A DNA stretch of 19,516 nt, taken from NCBI GenBank assembly GCA_947630415.1, contig CANRHM010000010.1, positions 1-19,516 of the forward strand. The letters are read 5' to 3'. Under the pieces are notes generated by a model, which saw nothing but the letters and a program-made list of their open reading frames with translations, searched no databases and was not told the origin of the DNA. The position numbers and the translations under genes are program-made. This DNA is from an uncultured Bacilli bacterium (GTDB lineage: Bacteria; Bacillota_I; Bacilli_A; RF39; UBA660). Below, piece by piece: positions 7,265 through 14,133 of the stretch (its first letter is position 1; each line of letters starts with the position of its first letter).

Positions 7265-8035
7265 TTGGAAATCTATTATGCTGTTCTATTTTTCCTATTA
7301 GGAATTAGTATGGGTTCTTTTTATCATGTCGTAGGAACTAGACTATCGAAAGGAGAAAGCATTCTAACCCCTAAAAGAAGTTATTGTGATCATTGTGGAA
7401 AGACGTTAAAATGGTATGAACTCATTCCTTTGGTTTCCTATCTCGTGCAAAGAGGAAAGTGCACCTCTTGTCATAAAAAGATTCCTTTTTTGATGTTCTT
7501 TGTTGAACTTGCTTCAGGGGTTCTCTACGTTATTAGTTATTATTCCTTTGGTTTTTCGTTGGATTTAGTAGTTGCCTTACTTTTGGTATCGTTATTTATT
7601 ATTGTGGTGGTGAGTGATCTTACGTATCTCATCATTCCTGATCAAGTGACTTATTCGATAGCCCTTGCTATTATTATCGTCAATTTCTTTCGTTTAGGTT
7701 TTATGGGATGCCTTAAATCAATTTTATCTGGAGTCCTTTTGTTTTTCTTCATGTACTTTTTAATGCGGCTAGGAAACTTTCTTTTTAAACGAGAGAGTCT
7801 AGGTGGAGGAGACATCAAGTTAATGTTTGTAGTAGGTCTAGTACTTTCTCCATTCCTAGGTCTTTGTGTCGTTTTCTTATCGAGCTTTATTGCTTTGCCC
7901 GTTTCCTTAATTTTATATTTGTACAACCAAGAAAAAGTGATTCCTTTTGGACCTTTTATTTTAGTGGCTTTATTATTTATGTTCTTTTTAAAAGTCGATG
8001 TGAAAGGAGTACTCGATTTTATTCGAATGCTTTAG
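7265..8035 (+). CDS. pilD: Prepilin peptidase (PilD/ComC family, A24)
   Basis: A 256-aa integral membrane aspartic protease, which cleaves class III prepilin leader peptides and usually also methylates the new N-terminus. The cytoplasmic zinc-binding loop has CDHC (Cys41, Cys44) and CTSC (Cys66, Cys69). The two catalytic aspartates are Asp118 (in VVVSDLTYLIIPD) and Asp183 (in the hallmark GGGDIKL). Several hydrophobic segments span the rest of the protein. The open frame extends back into pilC, but the best start is TTG 7265, with GAGGTG (7253-7258) at 6 nt spacing, which gives the expected N-terminal membrane helix followed by MGSFYHVVGTRL. A GTG at 7256 is a less likely alternative. It pairs functionally with pilC just upstream. 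Confidence 0.92.
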   Translation: MEIYYAVLFFLLGISMGSFYHVVGTRLSKGESILTPKRSYCDHCGKTLKWYELIPLVSYLVQRGKCTSCHKKIPFLMFFVELASGVLYVISYYSFGFSLDLVVALLLVSLFIIVVVSDLTYLIIPDQVTYSIALAIIIVNFFRLGFMGCLKSILSGVLLFFFMYFLMRLGNFLFKRESLGGGDIKLMFVVGLVLSPFLGLCVVFLSSFIALPVSLILYLYNQEKVIPFGPFILVALLFMFFLKVDVKGVLDFIRML

Positions 8036-8049
8036 AGGAGCATTTTTTT
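8026..8049 (+). terminator. Terminator after pilD
   Basis: AATGCT (8026-8031) pairs with AGCATT (8039-8044) around a 7-nt loop and is followed by Ts. The hairpin includes the pilD stop codon. Confidence 0.7.
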
Positions 8050-8050
8050 C

Positions 8051-8079
8051 TTTCCATTTGATAAAGAAAATTTTATAAT
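8051..8079 (+). promoter_or_regulatory. Candidate promoter of dnaB
   Basis: A perfect TATAAT (8074-8079) is preceded at 17 nt by TTTCCA (8051-8056), a 4 of 6 match to the -35 consensus. A TTGATA at 8058 is only 10 nt away and therefore unlikely to be used. Confidence 0.5.
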
Positions 8080-8099
8080 AAAAAGAAGAAGGTGATTTT

Positions 8100-9419
8100 A
8101 TGAAGGTGCCGATTTTACCAGCCGATAGCTATGTTGTTGTCAATAAGACGATTCTAAGAAATGAAGACCGGAAGATTGTGACTCTTCTATATCAACCCAT
8201 CATCGGTTATAGTGCCGTTAGTCTTTATTTCACGTTAATTGATGACCTTGATAAACGGGAATTGATGAGTGAAGACTTTACCCATCATCATTTAATGAAT
8301 GTGATGCAGTTATCTCTAAATGAAATTGTCATTGCAAGACAAAAACTAGAAGCAGTGGGGCTTATTAAAACCTATTTAAAGAAAGATCATATCAACAACT
8401 ATGTCTATTTACTTTATTCCCCTTTATCGGCTTCGGACTTCTTAAATCACCCCATCTTAAATGTGGTCTTGTATCAAAATATAGGAAAAAAAGAGTATGA
8501 CCATATTGTCAATTATTTTAAAGTACCGCGTATTAATTTGAAAGATTACGAAGATGTGACCAGTTCTTTCCACGAAGTCTTTACTTCGGTAAGTGGAAGT
8601 GAATTTATCGAAAACGAAGATATTGTGAAAGAAGCAAGGAACAATTTGGTTCTTGAAAGTAAAATCGATTTTGATTTGTTGGTGGCAAGCATTCCTAAAA
8701 GTATGGTCAATGAACGTTGTTTTTCGGAAGAAGTCAAAGAGTTAATTACCAATCTTTCGTTTGTCTATAACATCGATGAAGTACACATGCAAGGGTTGGT
8801 AAGAGATCATCTCAATGAAAAAGGATTCGTTGATAAAATGGCTTTACGAAAAGCATGCCGGAACTTTTATCAATTTGAAGAAGGGGGCAAACTTCCTACG
8901 TTAATCTATACGATGCAGCCTAATTATTTGAAAAGTCCTAAAGGCGATGAATCCGCGTGGGCTAAGATGGTTTATCAGTTTGAATCGATGACGCCGTACG
9001 ACTTTTTAGCAAGCAAATATAAAAATGGGGAACCGTCGCTTCGTGATTTAAAATTAGTCGAAAGTATTTTAGTAGATACGGGACTTCGACCAGGGGTAGT
9101 CAATGCGTTACTCGACTATGTTTTAAAAGTCAACAATCAGAAACTAAGTAAAGCTTATATCGACACCATTGCAGGACAACTTGCACGGCTCAATGTCGAG
9201 ACCGTGGAGGATGCAATGAAAGTAATTGAGAAAGAACACAAGAAGTTAGCACGTAAATACAAAAATAGTAAAGAGAAAACGAAAGAAGTTAAATATACAA
9301 ATCCAATCATTAAAGAGAAAGTTCCGGAATGGTTTGATAAAGATTTGAAAGAAACCAAGATTGATGAAGCAAGTCGCCAAGAGATGGAAGATTTACTAAA
9401 ACCTTTTTCGGATGATTAG
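8100..9419 (+). CDS. dnaB: Replication initiation and membrane attachment protein DnaB
   Basis: A 439-aa protein of the Bacillus-type DnaB/DnaD family, which acts with DnaD and DnaI to load the replicative helicase at oriC and at restart sites. The N-terminal winged-helix (DDBH1-like) region covers about residues 1-120 (ILPADSYVVVNKTILRN..., YQPIIGYSAVSLYFTL). The C-terminal DDBH2-like domain spans about 297-375 (TPYDFLASKYKNGEPSLRD, LPGVVNALLDYVL-type helices). A basic, charged tail follows (KKLARKYKNSKEKTKE, PEWFDKDL). In the DDBH2 motif, YIDTIAGQL occupies the place of the YxxxIxxxW motif, with the Trp absent. AAGGTGA precedes the ATG. In B. subtilis dnaI follows directly, but here two other genes intervene. 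Confidence 0.9.
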   Translation: MKVPILPADSYVVVNKTILRNEDRKIVTLLYQPIIGYSAVSLYFTLIDDLDKRELMSEDFTHHHLMNVMQLSLNEIVIARQKLEAVGLIKTYLKKDHINNYVYLLYSPLSASDFLNHPILNVVLYQNIGKKEYDHIVNYFKVPRINLKDYEDVTSSFHEVFTSVSGSEFIENEDIVKEARNNLVLESKIDFDLLVASIPKSMVNERCFSEEVKELITNLSFVYNIDEVHMQGLVRDHLNEKGFVDKMALRKACRNFYQFEEGGKLPTLIYTMQPNYLKSPKGDESAWAKMVYQFESMTPYDFLASKYKNGEPSLRDLKLVESILVDTGLRPGVVNALLDYVLKVNNQKLSKAYIDTIAGQLARLNVETVEDAMKVIEKEHKKLARKYKNSKEKTKEVKYTNPIIKEKVPEWFDKDLKETKIDEASRQEMEDLLKPFSDD

Positions 9420-9430
9420 GTGGGAAGATT

Positions 9431-10498
9431 ATGTGGAATATAAAAGAAATGGAAAAACATCAAGAAGCGTTAATCGATCACTATGCGGAAAGTACGGATG
9501 TTCAAGAAAGAAAATCCCTTGCTTTTGTTTTATACCAGTATTTCACCATGCTAGAAAATTGTGGAACGCTTCGTTATACCGGATTTTATAATGTATTATC
9601 CAAAGGCAATCTAGAAGTACATACCTCTAGACAAATGCGGTATGAGCGACTTGCGGATCATGCTTATCAACCTTATACCTTTTTAAGAAATCCATCTTAT
9701 CTATCGTTTGTAACTGGACTTTTAGAAAATCTTGCGGGGATGGAGGATAGGGAAGATTTACCTTACCAACCTATCAATATAAGTGAAGATTATCTTTTTG
9801 CTTTTTCCGAAGCTTTTTATCAATCTTTAGAAGATGAAGAAATTACTCCTACGGCACTTGCTTTGTTAAAAGATCGCACCAATTATCAAATTTCTTCGCG
9901 TGTTTTAAAAGGCATGGAGAATTATGGCGGTATTACGTTTCATGATCCTTTTTTCAACAAGCATTATGGTCTTGTTACCAAAGATAATAGTATTTTTGAC
10001 CTTCAGTCTTTGAACCATGAGACCATGCATATGATAGATGGGGTTATGAATTCGAAGCTTCAACATCTTTTTAATCAGGCTTTTCCAGAGGTCGTTACTT
10101 ATACGATGGATTACTTGACTTATGACTATTTAGAAAATCAAGGTTTTAATGAAAATGAAGTTTCAAAGCTAAGAACCAACGGATATCTCTATGCTAAAAC
10201 ATTTAGTATTGAAACCTTGCAAGAACTTAAAAAATGGCAAAGCGAAAGTAAGGAGAATAATCCTCTTCCTATTTCGTTAGAAAGAAATCTTTTAGAAGGA
10301 ATATCGATCGTTTTATCTTATGGATTCTATGAAGAGATTAAAAAAGATAAAGATCAAGGTTTTAAAAAATTGAAAGATTTTATGAAAACGGATTTTGCTT
10401 ATGATAAGAAACCTGATTTTTCTTTTGTAGGAATTTCTGATGAAGATTTAATAACTTATAGTAAAACTCTTGGAAGAAAAGATGCTTTTACGAAGTAA
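9431..10498 (+). CDS. Putative zinc metallopeptidase (HExxH), 355 aa
   Basis: I do not recognise a named family. The clear feature is a zincin motif, HETMH (His196, Glu197, His200), followed 20 residues later by Glu220 (FPEVVTY), which could be the third zinc ligand as in gluzincins such as the M3 oligopeptidases. The rest is mostly helical and soluble. No signal peptide or membrane segment is seen, so a cytoplasmic role is likely. The segment just before the motif (GGITFHDPFFNKHYGLV, then IFDLQSLN) could be the substrate-edge strand typical of zincins. AGGTGGGA lies before ATG 9431, 11 nt after dnaB, so the two are probably co-transcribed. A strong terminator follows. The peptidase call is inference from the motif spacing. 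Confidence 0.7.
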   Translation: MWNIKEMEKHQEALIDHYAESTDVQERKSLAFVLYQYFTMLENCGTLRYTGFYNVLSKGNLEVHTSRQMRYERLADHAYQPYTFLRNPSYLSFVTGLLENLAGMEDREDLPYQPINISEDYLFAFSEAFYQSLEDEEITPTALALLKDRTNYQISSRVLKGMENYGGITFHDPFFNKHYGLVTKDNSIFDLQSLNHETMHMIDGVMNSKLQHLFNQAFPEVVTYTMDYLTYDYLENQGFNENEVSKLRTNGYLYAKTFSIETLQELKKWQSESKENNPLPISLERNLLEGISIVLSYGFYEEIKKDKDQGFKKLKDFMKTDFAYDKKPDFSFVGISDEDLITYSKTLGRKDAFTK

Positions 10499-10528
10499 AA
10501 ATCGTTTTTAAATAGGGAAAGATGAATG

Positions 10529-10560
10529 ATGTCAGCCTTAAAAAAGGTTGACATTTTTTT
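10529..10560 (+). terminator. Strong terminator after the dnaB unit, overlapping a promoter
   Basis: ATGTCAGCCTT (10529-10539) pairs with AAGGTTGACAT (10544-10554) in an 11-bp stem with one G-U pair and an AAAA loop, followed by a T tract. Its 3' arm contains the -35 box of the next promoter. Confidence 0.92.
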
Positions 10561-10576
10561 ACATTTGTAGTATAAT
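10548..10576 (+). promoter_or_regulatory. Perfect-consensus sigma-70 promoter
   Basis: TTGACA (10548-10553) and TATAAT (10571-10576) are both perfect, separated by exactly 17 nt. It drives the gene at 10605, with the start codon about 22 nt after the expected transcription start. The -35 box lies within the terminator stem of the upstream unit. Confidence 0.9.
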
Positions 10577-10604
10577 AGACGGCAATTAAAGGGGGTAGGT
10601 TATA

Positions 10605-11150
10605 ATGAGTAACCGTGATAAGAAGGAAATTAAAAGTCTATTACTATCGATTGTGATGTGGTCGTGCTTTTTGGTATTTGCTACCATATTCTGGTACATG
10701 CCACGATCAACCATGGTAGCTGAAGCTGCTCAAATGGCATCAGGTCTATCTAGGGAAGGATTCTATTTGGAAGAATTGAACGATGGATTCCAATTAAATA
10801 ATATCTTTCCTACGACGGACGAAGTAGGAGTCACTCAGAAAGCTTATGCGTTCCAGATTGTAAACGATTTGGATTTTGAGGTCAATTACGCCTTATATTT
10901 CCAAAACGATGTATCGGAAATGAATGATAGTGAAGAAGCACTTCCTAACTATTATCTTCGTTACCAACTTGTGAAAAATGGCGAAGCAGGTCCTATTGCC
11001 AATTTAAATACCGATGGTAAGATTTTACTTACAAAAGTAGAGGCTAACGCTAAAGATACGTACGAATTAAGAGTATGGCTCGATCAAAATGCCGACGCGG
11101 GATGTATGAATAAGGTCTTTATCGGAAGACTCGGAGTGAATACGTTATAG
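10605..11150 (+). CDS. Membrane-anchored exported protein, 181 aa, unknown function
   Basis: I do not recognise the family. The N-terminus has a basic cytoplasmic segment (MSNRDKKEIK), a hydrophobic helix at about 12-32, and no lipobox or evident cleavage site, so it is probably a type II anchored protein with residues 35-181 outside. The ectodomain appears to be a beta-sandwich: alternating hydrophobic strands (QKAYAFQIVNDLDFEVNYAL, YYLRYQLV), a linker, then TYELRVWLD and KVFIGRLGV. This loosely recalls TasA/camelysin-type secreted proteins, but I cannot assert that. It has its own perfect promoter, a strong GGGGGTAGG ribosome binding site and a terminator, which suggests an abundant, single-gene transcript. 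It separates the dnaB unit from dnaI. Confidence 0.85.
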   Translation: MSNRDKKEIKSLLLSIVMWSCFLVFATIFWYMPRSTMVAEAAQMASGLSREGFYLEELNDGFQLNNIFPTTDEVGVTQKAYAFQIVNDLDFEVNYALYFQNDVSEMNDSEEALPNYYLRYQLVKNGEAGPIANLNTDGKILLTKVEANAKDTYELRVWLDQNADAGCMNKVFIGRLGVNTL

Positions 11151-11175
11151 AACTACTGAAAAGAGTAGTTTTTTT
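11151..11175 (+). terminator. Terminator after the exported-protein gene
   Basis: AACTACT (11151-11157) pairs with AGTAGTT (11164-11170) around GAAAAG, followed by Ts. It starts immediately after the stop codon. Confidence 0.9.
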
Positions 11176-11176
11176 C

Positions 11177-11205
11177 TTGTCATTTTTCATCTTTTCCTCT
11201 ACAAT
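11177..11205 (+). promoter_or_regulatory. Promoter of dnaI
   Basis: TTGTCA (11177-11182), a 17-nt spacer and TACAAT (11200-11205) form a near-consensus promoter with one mismatch per box. It lies directly after the terminator and 20 nt before the dnaI start. Confidence 0.75.
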
Positions 11206-11224
11206 AAAGGTATAGGTGAGATAT

Positions 11225-12139
11225 ATGAAAAAAATAGGGGAAGTTACCACTTCATACAAATTAGATCAAGGAAAACTAAAAAATGCCTATGTGGAGGCTT
11301 TGAAGGATCCTGCTTTTAAAAACTATGTAGAGCATCTTTCGGTTTCCGAAAACGTCTTAATCAAATATACTTCAAGGTTAGAAGATGCTTTCGAAGAGTA
11401 TCAACATTGCAGGCATTGTAAGAATTTATCCTATTGTAAAAACAAAGAAAAAGGATTTCTTCTTACACCGGAGATGCAAGCTAAAACCCTTTCTTTTTCC
11501 TATATCGCTTGTCCTTATTTACAAAAAAAGTTAAAGGATACCCAATACCAAGAAAATATTTATGCCTTTGAAATTCCTAAAATGCTTTTAGAAGCGAGTC
11601 TAAAAGACGTCTATAAAGACGATGTGGCAAGAAAAGAAATTATCAAATATATTGTTTCGTTTATTCATCAGTATAGGGAGGATAAAAAACAAAAAGGGCT
11701 CTATTTACATGGCAGTTTTGGAAGTGGTAAAACCTATTTAGTGGCCGCTTTATTCAACGAACTTGCCCATCAAAATGTAAGGAGTGCTTTAATTTATTAT
11801 CCAGAGTTCTTACGTTCACTTAAGGAGTCCTTCGGTCAAGAAGAATATAAAGAAAAGTTTGAAAAAATCAAAAAAGTTCCGTTGTTATTACTCGATGATA
11901 TTGGCGCGGAAAACATGACGCCTTGGTCTAGGGATGAAGTATTAGCACCTATTTTGCAATACCGAATGGAAGAAGGACTGCCTACCTTTTTTACGTCCAA
12001 CTTTACGCTTAGTGAATTAGAAGGACATTTATCTTCGAGCAGTACAGGCGTAGAAAAAGTAAAAGCAAGACGTATTATAGAACGCATAAAAGAACTTACC
12101 GTGGAGATGCAATTAGTAAGCAAAAATAGAAGAAGTTAG
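11225..12139 (+). CDS. dnaI: Helicase loader DnaI
   Basis: A 304-aa AAA+ protein (Bacillus DnaI is 311 aa) that loads the replicative helicase. The N-terminal domain carries a Cys cluster (Cys62, Cys65, Cys71, Cys96) in the position of the DnaI zinc-binding helicase-interaction domain. The C-terminal AAA+ domain has Walker A GSFGSGKT (163-170) and Walker B LLLLDDIG (Asp224, Asp225), with TSNFTLSEL as sensor region and KARRIIERI near the end. A GTG at 11216 is in frame but sits in the AGGTGA ribosome binding site, so ATG 11225 is chosen. The RNase gene follows after 9 nt and is probably co-transcribed. Confidence 0.93.
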   Translation: MKKIGEVTTSYKLDQGKLKNAYVEALKDPAFKNYVEHLSVSENVLIKYTSRLEDAFEEYQHCRHCKNLSYCKNKEKGFLLTPEMQAKTLSFSYIACPYLQKKLKDTQYQENIYAFEIPKMLLEASLKDVYKDDVARKEIIKYIVSFIHQYREDKKQKGLYLHGSFGSGKTYLVAALFNELAHQNVRSALIYYPEFLRSLKESFGQEEYKEKFEKIKKVPLLLLDDIGAENMTPWSRDEVLAPILQYRMEEGLPTFFTSNFTLSELEGHLSSSSTGVEKVKARRIIERIKELTVEMQLVSKNRRS

Positions 12140-12148
12140 GTGATTTAG

Positions 12149-14083
12149 ATGACGCAAGCATTGAATGGAAATCAAGAGGAATTATTCGCTCATGTAAAAG
12201 AATTAATGGAAAATCTTTCTTATCCTCTTAACAAAAAAGAAACCCATTATGCGATGGTCGAACTCAGCAAGATTTTAAAGACCACAGATCCTGAAATGAT
12301 TCTTCTTTTTTTATTGGTCCAATTAGAAGAAGAGATTCTATCTTTTCAATATGAAAAAGACTATACCTATTTTTCTTCTTTCTTGGGTATGATTGAATGT
12401 TACTTTAATAAATATAAAGGAAATGGATCCACCATTATGAATGTTCTTACCCGTATGCAAGAAGAACTTATTTATAAGATGGAAACCAAACCTGGAAAGT
12501 ATAAGAAGAGTCATGTCAATTACCAAGTTTTAAAGAAGACGTTAAAAGAAATCGAAAACTATATTGCTTTCTTCGATGAAAAACAAAAGAAGGCCTTGTA
12601 TAATCAAGAAAAATTCTTATCGTATCTGTTCTTTAAGAAAAAGAATCTATCATCTTTGCTTCCACTTTTAAAAAGAAATCCAAAAGTGTTACTTTTAAAA
12701 GATGAACAAGAAATCCTTCTTTTTGATAAAATGCTGATGCATTATCAAGAGGCCATTACCGATTATGCCAATAAAGGAACCTCTTGTGAACAGGAAGAAT
12801 TGCTTTACTATGATGATTTGATTCGTCTGACCCTTGATAGAAGTGGATTATCGGAAAAACAATTGAAAGTACTTAAAGAAAAGGGACTAACGTTTTTAAA
12901 AACCATATTACTTTCATTAGAAGATAAAAATTATTTGAACCATCGTAAAACGTATCTTTGTCGTTTGGTGGATGATTTGGTTTCCTTTTTTATAGGCGAA
13001 GAAAGAAAAGAAGATTATACAAGTCTATGTGAGAGGTACGATATTGTAGATCGTTTTCCTTCTAAAGTTCAAAAAGAAACGGAACGCTTGAGTCATCCAT
13101 TAAGAGAGGCTTTAGATAGTGATATACATGAAGTTATTTTGACGATTGATGGTGAGAATGCGCATGAAATTGATGACGGTTTGTCGTGTCAAAAGTTAAC
13201 GAATGGAAACTATCTTTTAGGAATTCATATTGCGGATCCTTTGAGGTATCTATCTCTTTATAGTAAGACGATGGAAGAAGCATCTAAAAGATCCACCTCT
13301 ATTTATATAGATCATCAGGTCGTGCCCATGTTTCCTAATACCTTATCTTCGTATTGGATGTCCCTTTTAAAAGATGACTTTCGTTATACCCGTAGTTTCT
13401 ATTTTGAAATGAAGCCGAATGGAGAAGTCGAAAAAGATTCTTTCAAGATGAAAAGACAAATGGTGTTGGTCTATGATAATCTTACGTACGATCAAGTAGA
13501 TACCATTTTAAAAGAGGGAAGTTATGAAGATACTCGAGTTTTAAATAGTTTGGTTTTATTAAATGAACTTGCTCAAAAAAGATATAATCCGATGGTGCAT
13601 AATGCCTTTTTCCATCTTCCTTATACTTCCTCTACAATGATGGTGGAAGAGATGATGCTCTTTTTAAATCGTTATATGGCGGAGTATTTCCTAGAAAAAG
13701 GGTACCCTTACTTATATCGAAATCATGTGATTAACGAGACAGATCATGAGAAACTTGCACGGTTTAAAAATGAGATTGCCGAAGGATCTTTCCGTAAAAG
13801 TATTACCGAACTGGAGCAATCGATGGAAAGAGCGTTCTATGGTACTCATAATGAAGGGCATTGGGCGTTAGGGTATAAAGCGTATTCTCATGTTTCAAGT
13901 CCTCTTCGAAGATACCCCGATATCTTAGCGCATTACAGCATGGATGTAGTTTTACAAGAAAACGTTTCCGACCAAAAGATTTATGAATTAGAAAAACTCC
14001 TTACGAAAAAGTGCAAACCACTCAATAGTAAGATTCGTCTTGCGAACGACTTTTGTCGTAGAGCTGAAGATGAACAAAATTAA
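12149..14083 (+). CDS. RNB-domain 3'-5' exoribonuclease with atypical architecture
   Basis: A 644-aa protein whose C-terminal half is an RNase II/R catalytic (RNB) domain. The active-site segment is TIDGENAHEIDDG (Asp334, Glu340, Asp342, Asp343), followed by NGNYLLGIHIADP. The RNA-binding motif HVSSPLRRYPD is at 581-591. Compared with Escherichia coli RNase II, the position of Asp207 is Glu340, while Asp201, Asp209 and Asp210 equivalents are kept. The protein ends at RRAEDEQN, where the RNB fold ends, so the usual C-terminal S1 domain is missing. No cold-shock domains are visible in the ~320-residue N-terminus, which is helical, Lys/Glu/Leu-rich and unrecognised. The sequence after the stop has no continuing frame, so this is not a frameshift. 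AGGTGAT precedes ATG 12149, and there is no promoter between it and dnaI. Substrate range is unknown. Confidence 0.85.
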   Translation: MTQALNGNQEELFAHVKELMENLSYPLNKKETHYAMVELSKILKTTDPEMILLFLLVQLEEEILSFQYEKDYTYFSSFLGMIECYFNKYKGNGSTIMNVLTRMQEELIYKMETKPGKYKKSHVNYQVLKKTLKEIENYIAFFDEKQKKALYNQEKFLSYLFFKKKNLSSLLPLLKRNPKVLLLKDEQEILLFDKMLMHYQEAITDYANKGTSCEQEELLYYDDLIRLTLDRSGLSEKQLKVLKEKGLTFLKTILLSLEDKNYLNHRKTYLCRLVDDLVSFFIGEERKEDYTSLCERYDIVDRFPSKVQKETERLSHPLREALDSDIHEVILTIDGENAHEIDDGLSCQKLTNGNYLLGIHIADPLRYLSLYSKTMEEASKRSTSIYIDHQVVPMFPNTLSSYWMSLLKDDFRYTRSFYFEMKPNGEVEKDSFKMKRQMVLVYDNLTYDQVDTILKEGSYEDTRVLNSLVLLNELAQKRYNPMVHNAFFHLPYTSSTMMVEEMMLFLNRYMAEYFLEKGYPYLYRNHVINETDHEKLARFKNEIAEGSFRKSITELEQSMERAFYGTHNEGHWALGYKAYSHVSSPLRRYPDILAHYSMDVVLQENVSDQKIYELEKLLTKKCKPLNSKIRLANDFCRRAEDEQN

Positions 14084-14085
14084 AA

Positions 14086-14116
14086 TTGAGCTACTTATTT
14101 CAAAAAGTGGTACAAT
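14086..14116 (+). promoter_or_regulatory. Candidate promoter of the Clp-like fusion gene
   Basis: TGGTACAAT (-10 hexamer 14111-14116, with extended TGG) lies 17 nt before the start codon. TTGAGC (14086-14091) is a possible -35 box, but at 19 nt. No terminator separates this gene from the RNase gene, so read-through is also possible. Confidence 0.5.
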
Positions 14117-14133
14117 GAAGAGGGGGAATAAGG

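Noticed and set aside
7864..8061. 65-codon plus-strand frame overlapping the end of pilD
   Set aside because: Out of frame with pilD, runs through the pilD terminator, and has no ribosome binding site.
8058..8079. TTGATA and TATAAT as a promoter pair before dnaB
   Set aside because: Spacing is only 10 nt, too short for a sigma-70 promoter; a -35 at 8051 fits better.
10601..10606. TATAAT overlapping the start codon of the exported-protein gene
   Set aside because: No -35 at proper spacing, and transcription from it would remove the start codon; chance occurrence.
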